From assembly GCA_965153355.1 (NCBI GenBank), contig OZ231126.1, positions 10,912,001-10,976,000 on the forward strand: a stretch of DNA of 64,000 bases, given 5' to 3'. The notes below the pieces were generated by a model, which saw only the letters and a list, made by a program, of their open reading frames with translations, made no database searches and had not been told where the DNA came from. Each line of letters opens with the position of its first letter. Positions within the stretch are counted from its first letter, which is position 1. The stretch comes from Flaccisagitta enflata. Lineage: Eukaryota > Chaetognatha > Sagittoidea > Aphragmophora. A program made the translations under genes and the position numbers. Of the stretch, positions 19,291 to 28,777 are shown piece by piece.

Positions 19291-19642
19291 TACGAATGTC
19301 AGAGTGCCGGAATCGGCTGAAACTGGCTTTTCCCCCACCATCATCTGTTTTCTTTGCTTAAATGCTATCAAATGAGCCGTTGTGCGATTTTCAAATCGAT
19401 CGGGAACCATCGTTAGGGTGACCTTGAAGTTTTCATAGAAACCAATGAGGAAAGTAAAATTTGCATGAGAGAAATGTTGATTCCAATGTTAATTCAATAC
19501 AAACTTCAACCTCACCCTAACGATGGTTCCCGATCGAATTGAAGGTCGCGCGATGGCTCGTTTGACAGAATTTTTGCATAAGAAAAAGATGATGGCGGGA
19601 GGAAAGCCAGTTTCGCCCGTTTTTGGCACCCTGACACTCGTA
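19291..19642. mobile_element. 352-bp hairpin MITE in the left arm of the large transposon
   Basis: Ends TACGAATGTCAGAGTGCC and the mirror GGCACCCTGACACTCGTA. It is flanked by CTACACAA on both sides (19283-19290 and 19643-19650). The right arm of the host transposon carries a single CTACACAA equivalent at 24072-24079, which is a clean empty site. The two halves are inverted over nearly their full length (ATCGGGAACCATCGTTAGGG versus its mirror near 19510). The 8-bp duplication suggests hAT-type mobilisation. Confidence 0.85.
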
Positions 19643-19801
19643 CTACACAAGTATGGATAGGGCTTGACGGTCAAACTAAGAACTAGTTTGACGGAACGGC
19701 TGATTTTTAACCACTAAGGTAGGGAACATGAAAAGATATGCACATTTCAGATAAAAACAATATGAAAAATAAAAAACAGTATAGAAAACAAAGTAAATGA
19801 G

Positions 19802-19845
19802 ATAACTGAGCGGGAGCTGATTCAGCTCACCAAGACCTCAGTTAT
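19802..19845 (-). other. Conserved hairpin downstream of the Tpt1-like gene (copy 1 of 3)
   Basis: On the minus strand: outer stem ATAACTGAG/CTCAGTTAT, 5' internal loop GTCTTGGT, inner stem GAGCTG/CAGCTC with loop AAT, 3' internal loop CCG. Both loops are shared with the copies at 23673 and 23759, while both stems differ in sequence but still pair. It lies about 200 bases past the Tpt1-like stop codon, so probably in its 3' UTR. Confidence 0.7.
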
Positions 19846-20042
19846 AACATAAACATAAAAAATAAAGAGGTCACAATGAAAAAAATGCATTGGACTCTTA
19901 AGATGAAAACATTTGAATGTCTTATGAAAGAAGCACAGTTGAAATTCATAACGCTATAATGTAGTAATCTTAAAATCTTGTTTCTTGAAAAAATTACATT
20001 GAAAAATCATTACATTCAAATGTTTTATCTTTTGAATTTGAT

Positions 20043-20957
20043 TCAATGCTCTTGTGAAGAGATCTCCAGGAAACCGGTTGGAATTTGCCCAGACCAGCAT
20101 GAATCTTCCCACATCCCCATGCCATAAATTGTGTCACAGAAACGGTTACCAAAGAACTGATATCCAAGCTCAAGGAGTTGGATTGCAGAGTCTGTCTCCA
20201 CCTTGACTGCATGACTTGCATTTGGCCGATAGTTGCTCTCTTTGGCACAAAAGTTAACCCCTCCCTTCCTCTGCTGCTGAGAGATAAACCCTGCCAACAA
20301 AATGTCTTTGACTGCACTAGTGTTGTGGACCAAAGGGCAAAGCTGTTGCAAAGATTCCTTCCCCAGCAAGTAATGCCCAGGGGGAGCAAGAACTCCGAAG
20401 CTGTGTCCCCCAAGTGCTGCCACTCTGATGGTAACCGAGGCATCTGGGTGGAAAAACTCAAGTGCTACAAATCGCACTTTCCTTTCTGTATCATACATGG
20501 GACTGATGGCAAGCAGGATTTTCTCTCTGGAAAAACAAAGATCTCTCTTGAGGGCGGATATTGGCACCGACCCATCTTGACATGAGTATTGTCCATGAGG
20601 CATATTGTGGCGAAGAAAATAACTCATTTTCTTGGAAATCCAAGTGCCCTCAGCAAATGGCAATTCAAGGAAAGGATTGATGCCAACATCTTTCACTTTC
20701 TTGAATGTCAGAGATTTTTCCAGCCAAATGCTCAAAGCTTTGACCGAACCTGCTTCAGCCCCAGATTCTCGTAGCTCAGAAAGTTCTTCTTGAAGTTTTT
20801 CTTGGTTTTTTATCAAAAGTTGCCTAAAATTTCTCATTTCAACTCTCTCCTTCTTCTGCCTTGATCTCTCCCTTGCAGTTTTCCAGGGCACGCGAACAGG
20901 AGCTTCTGCCATAATCAAATCAAGAAAATGATCCTGAAGATATTTGAATGAGTACAA
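20043..20957 (-). CDS. Tpt1/KptA-type RNA 2'-phosphotransferase-like protein carried by the transposon
   Basis: Tpt1/KptA enzymes move a 2'-phosphate from RNA (the scar of tRNA splicing) to NAD+, and some members ADP-ribosylate RNA ends. This 304-residue frame has a basic, coiled N-terminus (about 25-70; a second Met at 16 may be the true start), then the family landmarks in order: ISKKMSYFLRH (R116, H117), GSVPISALKRDL (winged-helix part), TIRVAALGGHS (R178, H185), CPLVHNTS (H211, usually HGT), a Gly-Arg-type turn NYRPNASHAV (R244), and IPTGFLEI at the end, where the family has IPPxYL. The catalytic Arg-His-Arg-Arg set therefore appears intact. It is divergent from host Tpt1. It lies divergently 254 bp from the transposase-like gene, inside the same inverted arms, so it is a passenger of the element. 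What it does for the transposon is unknown. Confidence 0.75.
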   Translation of the reverse strand: MYSFKYLQDHFLDLIMAEAPVRVPWKTARERSRQKKERVEMRNFRQLLIKNQEKLQEELSELRESGAEAGSVKALSIWLEKSLTFKKVKDVGINPFLELPFAEGTWISKKMSYFLRHNMPHGQYSCQDGSVPISALKRDLCFSREKILLAISPMYDTERKVRFVALEFFHPDASVTIRVAALGGHSFGVLAPPGHYLLGKESLQQLCPLVHNTSAVKDILLAGFISQQQRKGGVNFCAKESNYRPNASHAVKVETDSAIQLLELGYQFFGNRFCDTIYGMGMWEDSCWSGQIPTGFLEISSQEH

Positions 20958-21211
20958 GTTAACCTAGTTTTTCTTCAGTTAGTTCGTAAAATGCTTAAAA
21001 ACTTAAGAGCTTAATTGTTTGAATATCAGTATATAGTAAAACCACTCCTAAACTTGAAGTCAATCCAGTTAACAGATTAAAACATTTATCTAGTGAGGAT
21101 AATCTGATTATCTTGAATTTCTTAGCTTTAATCTGCAGATTTTCCTCTGAAAGATTGATGTGCCATAGCACATTCTTCCTGAAAATTCTTTACCCAAAAT
21201 AATCAAAGGAG
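20958..21211. promoter_or_regulatory. Shared promoter region between the two transposon genes
   Basis: A 254-bp AT-rich spacer between divergent start codons (minus at 20957 or the inner Met near 20912, plus at 21212). No clear TATA box could be assigned. Bidirectional transcription is inferred from the arrangement only. Confidence 0.4.
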
Positions 21212-23659
21212 ATGGCAAAATCTTTGAGATCCAATGAACACAAGGTCATTGGGTCTGCCTCCTCTTTTCCTGAGAATGTCCTCCCTACAAAGTCAGATGT
21301 TGTGAAGAGGACGCAATTGAGCAAAGATCACCTTGAGTTCTCGACAGGTAAGCAGAAAATTCCAGTTTCTCAGATCCTAGAACCAGTTCTTGAAGAACTA
21401 GGTCAGCTTTGGCAGAAAGCCTCAATTCCAACAATTAGCAAATCCGGAATTGAGAAGGCAGTAAGCAAGTTGTGGGAACATTCAAAGCAAGGCCTCAAAA
21501 ATGAACAGTCCAAGACCCGAGCTCAAGATGAAAATCAAAGACTTCTTGATATCTCTGCCTGCAAGTGCAAACAGATCAGTTGCGTTCAAGCAAAATGCCA
21601 AACAGATGCCTGTGATGACCTCCACTTGGACTGCAAATGCGACTCCTCAAAGAGGGTTCCACAGCAAGAGATAAAGTTCCTTTTTGACCAAAGAGGCCCA
21701 CGGAAAATGCTGATGTCTGGAATAGACCGAAAAGTTACCCAAAGTCTTAAGAGGTCTTTTGATAAGGTGGAGGCTTTCGAGGCCCAACGAGAGAGAGAAA
21801 AAAGGCGGCGGAAAGACGAAGAGGAGAACAATGCTGCTGCTACACGTGAATTCTTTGCAGAGGAGGCAGATGAGGAAGAGAAAGATGATGATCACGCTCA
21901 AGAAAGGAAGGATCCAACTTTTGCTCCAGATGGTCCCAACTCAGCAGATCCAGGGCCAAAAACAAGAAACACTCATGCTCTTCCAAGAACTGGTGCGGAG
22001 TGTGACAGATGGGATGTCTCCAGCAAAGCTGCGGCTGACTTGGTAAACTCCTTTGCCATTGATATGGGTTTGCTCACTGATTCAAACAAGTCCACCATGA
22101 CAACAGATAAGGCAAAGATTGATCGTTGGAGAAAAGCAGGTCGGAAAAAGGCAAACGCAGAGCGCAAGAAAGCAATTGGAGCAAAGGATATCTCTGGTAT
22201 TTACTTTGATGGGAAGAAAGATTTCACTTTGACCACAGTAGAGAGGAATGGCAAGCCCAACCCAAGGAAGGTTATTGAAGACCACTATGTCATGTTGGGT
22301 GAGCCAGAGAATGTCTACCTGGGACATGAAGTCCCCTATTCAGGACACGGCATCAGCATTGGCCTGAGACTCTTTCGCTCATTGAAGGAGAAGAATTTGG
22401 CAGCTAAGATGATTGTGGCAGGTGCAGATGGATGCAATGTGAATGTTGGCAACAATGAAGGCGCCTTGGTCTACTTAGAATTGCTTCTAGGAAAGCCTCT
22501 TCATTGGTTCATCGGTATGCTTCATGGATGCGAATTGCCATTCAGAGCACTAGTCCGCAAACTAGATGGTGGAACGTCAGGCCCTCTCTCACTCAAAGGT
22601 CCAATTGGGAGTACTTTAGTTGAGGATCTCACAGAATTGCCGGTGATAAACTTTCGTAGCATCCCAAATCCAGATTTTCCCACTGTTGCAGAGGAGGACT
22701 CTTATGAGTTAAGCAAGGCTCAACGGTACACATACAGAATGTGCCGGGCTATCATAAGTGGCGAAATGCCCCCTGGTCTTGCTGATGAAGAACCTGGGAA
22801 ATACCATGGTGCAAGATGGAACACACTTGCCAACAGGCTCATGCGCAAATATGTTGCAACTCCTCGTCCTTCTCGAAAATTTCAAAAGTTGATCCATTCG
22901 ATCATTCACCATTATGCTCCCTCTTGGTTCCAAATCAAGACCCATCCAAGATGCGTTGATGGTCCAAAGAACTTTTACAAGATGGTTGAATACCAGCGAA
23001 AGCTTGAGCCAGAACTGCAAGAGGAAGTTCAGAAAGTCATGCAGAGAAATGCATACTTTGCTCATCCCGAGGCAATCCTTCTCTCTATGCTTGCAGACAG
23101 TGACCGTGAGGTGCGAGCTCAAGCAGTTAACACCATCTTGACCATTCGGATGAAATTGGACCAAGCAAGGGCTGACCTCTGTCAAGAGGATGATGGGCGA
23201 GGAGTGGATGAGGAAGATGAAGATGAGGAAGAACCTCCTGAAGGGGAAGAAGATGATGCCTTCCAATTGGACCCTTCAGAAGATCATGCCATTTCAAATT
23301 CCCAAGTTAGGAAATTTGTTCTTCCCAAAGTGAATTTCAGTGCAACTAGCTACACTGAACTGATTGACTGGGAATCAGCAAAGCTGACAGAGCCACCTTT
23401 CACTTTGGATTTCAAGGAAGCTGACCTATTTGCCATCAAAGAGGCCCCCCTTGAAGTACCAAATTACCCATGCCACACCCAGGCAGTGGAAAGGGCCATC
23501 AAGCTTGTCTCTGAGGCTTCTGCTGCAGTGGTTGGACAAGAAGCAAGAGAAGGTTTCATCTCTCAACAGATCAAAGAAAGGCAGGAGTTGAGCAAGTTTG
23601 AATCAAAGAAGGACTACTTTCCAAAGGTGGAAGCTGCTTGCCAACCAAATGTCGAATGA
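21212..23659 (+). CDS. hAT-like transposase-related protein (815 aa)
   Basis: An uninterrupted 815-codon frame. Order of parts: N-terminal region; a Cys cluster (about 117-142, CKCKQISCVQAKC then CKC) that could bind zinc; a basic/acidic coiled segment (about 190-230); YFDGKKD (D333); AGADGCNVNVGNNEGAL (D406); HWFIGMLHGCELPFRAL (about 431-447); LDGGTSGPLSLKGPIG; HGARWNTLANRLMRKY (about 532-547); DREVRAQAV (E633); and an acidic run (about 665-682). The spacing DG...N.G...LH..EL resembles the second Asp and C..H region of hAT RNase-H-fold transposases. Similar proteins with LHxNELPxRH and SRWLTTANR-like motifs are, as I recall, common unannotated arthropod proteins. Being inside a complete element with 8-bp duplications supports a transposase role. 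Assignment of the acidic triad is inference. Confidence 0.72.
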   Translation: MAKSLRSNEHKVIGSASSFPENVLPTKSDVVKRTQLSKDHLEFSTGKQKIPVSQILEPVLEELGQLWQKASIPTISKSGIEKAVSKLWEHSKQGLKNEQSKTRAQDENQRLLDISACKCKQISCVQAKCQTDACDDLHLDCKCDSSKRVPQQEIKFLFDQRGPRKMLMSGIDRKVTQSLKRSFDKVEAFEAQREREKRRRKDEEENNAAATREFFAEEADEEEKDDDHAQERKDPTFAPDGPNSADPGPKTRNTHALPRTGAECDRWDVSSKAAADLVNSFAIDMGLLTDSNKSTMTTDKAKIDRWRKAGRKKANAERKKAIGAKDISGIYFDGKKDFTLTTVERNGKPNPRKVIEDHYVMLGEPENVYLGHEVPYSGHGISIGLRLFRSLKEKNLAAKMIVAGADGCNVNVGNNEGALVYLELLLGKPLHWFIGMLHGCELPFRALVRKLDGGTSGPLSLKGPIGSTLVEDLTELPVINFRSIPNPDFPTVAEEDSYELSKAQRYTYRMCRAIISGEMPPGLADEEPGKYHGARWNTLANRLMRKYVATPRPSRKFQKLIHSIIHHYAPSWFQIKTHPRCVDGPKNFYKMVEYQRKLEPELQEEVQKVMQRNAYFAHPEAILLSMLADSDREVRAQAVNTILTIRMKLDQARADLCQEDDGRGVDEEDEDEEEPPEGEEDDAFQLDPSEDHAISNSQVRKFVLPKVNFSATSYTELIDWESAKLTEPPFTLDFKEADLFAIKEAPLEVPNYPCHTQAVERAIKLVSEASAAVVGQEAREGFISQQIKERQELSKFESKKDYFPKVEAACQPNVE

Positions 23660-23672
23660 GAATATTGAAAAT

Positions 23673-23718
23673 AGTAAATGAGGTCTTGGTGATTTTACAC
23701 AAATCCCGCTCATTTACT
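23673..23718 (+). other. Conserved hairpin after the transposase stop (copy 2 of 3)
   Basis: Outer stem AGTAAATGAG/CTCATTTACT (10 perfect pairs), internal loop GTCTTGGT, inner stem GATTT/AAATC with loop TACAC, 3' internal loop CCG. It starts 14 bases after the stop codon. Confidence 0.75.
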
Positions 23719-23758
23719 GTCATTGTTTTTTTTTTGCAAATTGTATTCTTTTTTTTTG

Positions 23759-23798
23759 AACTGAGGTCATGGTGATCTAGCACAGAGCCCGCTCAGTT
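23759..23798 (+). other. Conserved hairpin after the transposase stop (copy 3 of 3)
   Basis: Outer stem AACTGAG/CTCAGTT, internal loop GTCATGGT, inner stem GATCT/AGAGC with loop AGCAC (one mismatch), 3' internal loop CCG. It lies 41 bases after copy 2, separated by poly-T-rich sequence. Confidence 0.72.
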
Positions 23799-24811
23799 TT
23801 TAATTTTTCAATTTGATTTTTGATGCTGATATTCAATTATATAATCTGTATTACTAATTATTGTTGCCTTAGTAGTTAAAAATCAGCCGCTGGATCAAAC
23901 ATTTTACAGTTTGAACTCATCACCTAATTGTGTATTTCATGGTACAATACTTTGATTCATTGAAAAAATTGTTTGTCATTTCTACTGCTTTTGATGAAAT
24001 TGCCTTTGTGGTTAAAAATCAGCCATTCCGTCAAACTAGTTCTTAGTTTGACCGTCAAGCCCTATCCATACTTGTGTAGGTGCAAACATTGATTAACCAA
24101 AAAAAAAAAAAAAAAAAAAAAAATCAAAAAAAATCTTAAAAACCAAAAAAAAAAAACCTTCAGTAAAACACCCATGCCAGGTTGCAAGTCCTGGAGGAAG
24201 AAGCTTGAGCACTGAGTTTTGCAATTTTTGTTGATTTCGCTTATTTCTGCCTTTATTGCAAATATTTCATGGTTAAAAAATGTTTTTTTTTAACATAAAA
24301 GGGAAAAGAATATGAGAATAATGAAAATACTAAATCAAACAAGCATCTTTAAAACAAACAGGCACATTTTTTAAACACACACTAGACAGTACAATTTTTT
24401 CCTTTTTTTAAAGATTTTCTCAATTTTTTTGATTTTTCGCTAATTTTTGCCTTTATGGCAGCATGTATAAAGCCCTAAAAATGAAAAAAAGCTTGCATTG
24501 GAAGCCTAATTATTGTCATGAGAGGTAAGAGTAAGGCAAAAATACATCATCTAAGCCAAAAACAAATGGTTTTTAGCGTCCTGGTGGCTATTACCAATGG
24601 CCTATATCTTGGCGATTTTCGCGATTTTCGCGATTTTCGCGATTTTCGCCTATCTGATACCTCATTTTTGATCGAAAATGGATTATTTTTCCTTAAGACA
24701 TGGATACCCAATTTTTTTTCTATCCTTTTCTACATTCAATAAACCCCCAGATTCCAGAGTCTCATAAGGAATTTCCAAAAACAACCCTGTATGACCCCCC
24801 CTAGTCTACAT

Positions 24812-25176
24812 GAAATATTTTGTCAGAAAAACTATTTCATTCAAAAAATCACAACTCAGTCGTTTTCTGATGGAAATAGGAAAAATTAGTGACCAAAATG
24901 TAGAATTTTTTAAGGGGCATCTGATACTTTTTTGCGCGACTAAATCGGTTCAGCCGTTCAAAAGATATGGCCACTTAAAGATGGAAAAAGGAGAAAAAAA
25001 AGTCAAAATATGAAATTTTTCATTCTTTTCCGCATAGTTTCGTCCTTTTTTTCACTCTTTAAACCTCGTCTGGTTCTGAAGGCTGTGTTGAGTGCTCATC
25101 TGGCAGCTTGGTCAGGTTTATTTAAGCAAAAAATGATCTTCGAGTGGTAAAAAACAACCTAAACTAGCACTTATGA
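24812..25176. other. No recognisable feature
   Basis: AT-rich single-copy-looking sequence between the large transposon and a family A element. Nothing recognised. Confidence 0.4.
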
Positions 25177-25360
25177 AAACAAGGCCGAATACACGGGTGG
25201 GCAGGGGCCATATTTGAGGTCACTTGATCATTTTGGCAGTAGCAGTGAGGCAAAAGACCGCAAAAACCCAAGAAAAGTAAAGTGTGACCAACGGATGGAC
25301 CAACCGACGGACTGACAGACTAACAAAGCGGCATGTAGTCGCGTAGCACGCGACTAAAAA
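25177..25360 (+). mobile_element. Family A element
   Basis: Starts AAAACAAGGCCGAATACACGG, then GTGGGCAGGGGC. Short GGAC core. Terminal hairpin GTCGCGTAGCACGCGACTAAAA. Confidence 0.6.
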
Positions 25361-25552
25361 AAGTTTCGGTTATGATTTTTTTTATTTCCTTTGATTATAT
25401 CACCTCATTGAAAGAAATAAATTCATGCACAGAAAAATTTTTGATTGCTTTACAGGTCCATCACAGGTCAAAAATTGGTAAAAAGTGGTTAGATAAAGAA
25501 AACTTTACATTTTTGTGTGCAAATTTTAGCTAGCTTGTATTTCACTCGGCTT

Positions 25553-25770
<218 letters not shown>

Positions 25771-25879
25771 TCGGGCTGTGTCTTAGCTTGTATTGATCAT
25801 GTGACATATGTATGGAGAGACAGATGGACAAACAGACGAGTGAAAAGACTCTCGAAACATGCTGGTTGATCATTTGTTT

Positions 25880-26063
25880 CAGTGTAGGATCTCACCGTGG
25901 CCAAAAACAGACGAGAAACGCGGTTTTTGCACAGGCGTAACGGACGGACGGACGGACGGACGGACAGACGGACGGACAGACGGACGGACCAACGGACGGA
26001 CCAACGGACGGACAGACGGACGGACACTCTTATAGAGATGCGTTCCTGATGGACGCATCTAAA
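25880..26063 (+). mobile_element. Family A element, 3' part, GATGCG hairpin variant
   Basis: GGAC-unit core (25940-26030), then CTCTTATAGAGATGCGT and the mirror ACGCATCTAAAAA. The 5' box is not recognisable. Confidence 0.55.
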
Positions 26064-26215
26064 AACAGGTTGGATTTGTATAAAGATACATCTGATGTGT
26101 TTGTACTGTCTGGTTTACGCGATCTAAACTTTTTATCAAGTCAATGGACCTCTATAAATCTATTTCTATCAACTAGTTGCTACGTGTTACAGAGAAAAAA
26201 AAATCATCACATCAG

Positions 26216-26885
26216 AAGGGGGAGAAGAAGAAGAAGATGAAGAAGAAGAAGAAGAAGAAGAAGAAGGAGAAGAAGAAGAAGAAGAAGAAGAGGAAGAAAA
26301 AGAAAACGAAAAAGTAGGAGAAGATCGAAATGGAAATGATGGTAATTGCAGTCAGCATTGATATCATTTGCATAATGTAGTTTTATGATGACTGCTCTTG
26401 TGTAACTTGGTTGATTTGGAAAACTGTGAGTTTGAATCAAAAATATGATAAGAACTTAATCCTTCATGTTGTGAACTAAAAAGAAGGAAAATCTTAATTG
26501 CAAGTAAAACTTATCAACATCGTCATGCGTTTAATGTAGCCACCCGGCCAAAAGTGGATATCGATGATTATATTACTGAAAAAAATCATGCGCTCCAGAA
26601 ATTCTATCGCCTTCAAGTTGTTACTAAGCGCGCTCAGGCGGAGGTGAGACTTAAGAGCCAGCACTGGCTTGGCAAGAATTTGTGGGCAGTTGCCAGACTC
26701 AAGTAAAGTAATCGTGTTGTGAAACCGGTGTCTGGCTGGGGAAGGCAACCTCCTCCATCATTCACTGACCCCCACTTTTTTAAGTTAAGTTGGCAGCGCT
26801 CAGGGGAAAATTTTGCTTGTCGGCAGTAAAGAACAATCAAGAGGCCTGATAGATGTAGTTCAAACATCGCTGTTTCACGCTGGTA
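26216..26885. mobile_element. Family C element with (GAA)n, copy 1
   Basis: A (GAA)n tract at 26216-26310, then GATCGAAATGG, GCAGTCAGCATTGATATCAT and, at the right end, GGCAGCGCTCAGGGGAAAA and AAGAGGCCTGA. The whole order recurs at 34840-35562. No coding capacity. Confidence 0.55.
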
Positions 26886-26977
26886 ACTGGCCGCCCCTTG
26901 ACCTGTATTGATATGTAATGATTGAAATGAGATTTTTTATTCTTATATATGACATAAATCATTCATTTTGTGTTCTA

Positions 26978-27381
26978 TATGATAGGTGGAACAACATCCC
27001 TCACTATACCCAAACTGAAATGAATGGAAGAGGGCCTTGTGAGCCCTCACTGACTAGTTACTACGCGCATCACTCCTAGTTTTCCATAAAACAGAATTTG
27101 ATAAACATTTCCTCTCACTCTAACCCAAAAGAAAACTCCTCACCAAAATAGTTAAGGGCTAATGTCTGCTACCTTTGTTACCAAAATTCAACAAATCACC
27201 CGAGGGTAACATTGTTAAGAAACCATACCCTTAGAGGATAGAATCGAGGTCAAGCTTACTGCGACCGCCGGACATTCCAATCCAAGGTACTGAGTAGTAT
27301 GATAGGTGGAACAACATCCCTCACTATACCCAAACTGAAATAAATGGAAGAGGGCCTTGTGAGCCCTCACTGACTAGTTAT
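26978..27381. repeat. Pair of 84-bp direct repeats, 320 bp apart
   Basis: The block starting TATGATAGGTGGAACAACAT and ending CTCACTGACTAGTTA occurs at 26978-27061 and 27298-27381 with one difference. The 236-bp spacer is unique. No LTR hallmarks (primer site, polypurine tract) were recognised. Confidence 0.7.
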
Positions 27382-28462
27382 GTATATTATATCAATGTTA
27401 AAAATGAGCGATTTATGACAAAAATTTAATTTGCCTCAGTCGCGTTCACTTTTCCCCGCTATCTTTGGTCTAATCAACAATTTTTATACTATTTTCATGT
27501 TCATACATGTGTTATCACATCTAGCTAATTTTCTTGCTACTTGATGAAATATTCTAACTAATTCCAGCGATTTTTAAGGCCCAAGCGACGAGTTTTCGTC
27601 AGCCACAGTCAGCACCAGAGGATACGAATGCCTTGAGACGGGCGGGGGAAATCCACTTTCTCTCAGTCACAGTCACAAGTTTCAGTTCTTACTTTAGTGG
27701 CGTCGCAAAGTGAAAGCACTAAGGAAGATTCTACTGAGTTACGTCATTTTTTCAACATATATTTCCTTTCAAACAAAACTCAATGATAGTTGAAAGAAAA
27801 GAGATTCTAGAATTAAATCAATCATGCCTGCTTATTTTCGTTGTCATGGGGCTTTTTATTGTCGTTAAAATAGATAATCAACTGACGATACGAAATAACT
27901 TTTTTTCGTAATGAAGAATTTTATTTATCGTAAGAAATATGCAAATGAGGATTAGATCCACTGACGAATGAATCACCTGCGCAGACTTCATCAAATTTAA
28001 ACGTTGGAGGATCCTTCTTTCTTTCTTTCTTTCTTTCTTTCCTGTATCCTCCTGCATCCTAGGCCGGCACTTCGGCGCTCTCCTGCCGTGTAGCGTTGCT
28101 ACCGTGCTACACAAAATCGGCACCTCTGGTCTGAAGATTGACTTTTTAATCTGCGATTCTTTGAAAGAACATATCTCGAAAAAAAAAAAGATTAAACAGT
28201 TCCCTATATGGGCATAGTAGGTTTAAAAAACTTCGCCTTTTTAATTTTCTTTTCTCCATTAACTTGATTTTCTTGATTTTCTGGACTGGCTTGATTTCCT
28301 CATTTTCCATCTTTTACTTTTCTTCTTCTTCTTCTTCTTCTTCTGGATTAGCATTACAAACACAGTTTAAGACAAATTATTTAATATAATAAAATGGTTG
28401 AAAACAACAAGAATTAGATACTCAATCACGGCTTTTCTTTCCTTGCGAAAAAAATGTCCATT
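27382..28462. other. Flank downstream of the allergen-like gene
   Basis: No gene recognised. A (TTTC)n tract lies at 28017-28041 and (TTC)n at 28320-28343. The 3' UTR of the minus-strand gene ending at 28463 should lie here; possible AATAAA-type signals exist but none is clearly placed. Confidence 0.4.
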
Positions 28463-28721
28463 TCAAATGTCCAACTCTGGAAGATCGACCGTATTTAAAA
28501 TTTCTTGAAGGATGACCTGAGGAGAAAAAAAATCCGTTTGTGTAAAATTCCATGAAGTCTGTATGGCTGCCTGTGTCCGTTTTTTTTTGTCTGTTTGGCG
28601 CTCTCCGGTTGTCCTTCTCTGTCTCTGTCCACTGTTTGGCTGTGTATCTGTGTGTCTGTCTATGTGTCTATGTGTCTGTGTTTCTGCCTGGGTCTGTCCG
28701 TCTGTCTGTCTAAGTTAGATT

Positions 28722-28777
<56 letters not shown>

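Larger units (their letters stand above)
17963..24803. mobile_element. 6.8-kb DNA transposon with long inverted arms, a transposase-like gene and a Tpt1/KptA-like gene
   Basis: The ends read TAGGGGGGGTCATACAGGG at 17963 and the exact reverse complement ending 24803. The flanks are the same 8-mer, GTCTACAT (17955-17962 and 24804-24811). The inverted similarity continues far inside: the left arm runs to about 19722, interrupted by two later insertions, and the right arm starts about 24003, giving roughly 0.8 kb of terminal inverted repeat. The core carries two divergent intronless genes with about 250 bp between them. 8-bp duplications and TAGGG/CAGGG starts are typical of hAT elements, but such long arms are not. 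Both genes are open and the ends match, so the copy looks young. The arms hold poly-A/poly-T runs and CGCGAAAAT repeats. Confidence 0.88.

Noticed and set aside
20043-20957. Tpt1-like gene as the host tRNA-splicing enzyme
   Set aside because: It lies within the transposon arms next to the transposase-like gene and is divergent from typical Tpt1; the host gene should be elsewhere. Not fully excluded.
22709-23266. 185-aa minus frame under the transposase-like gene
   Set aside because: Shadow of the plus-strand coding sequence with no domain.
26978-27381. LTR retrotransposon
   Set aside because: The 84-bp repeats lack a primer-binding site, polypurine tract and internal coding region.
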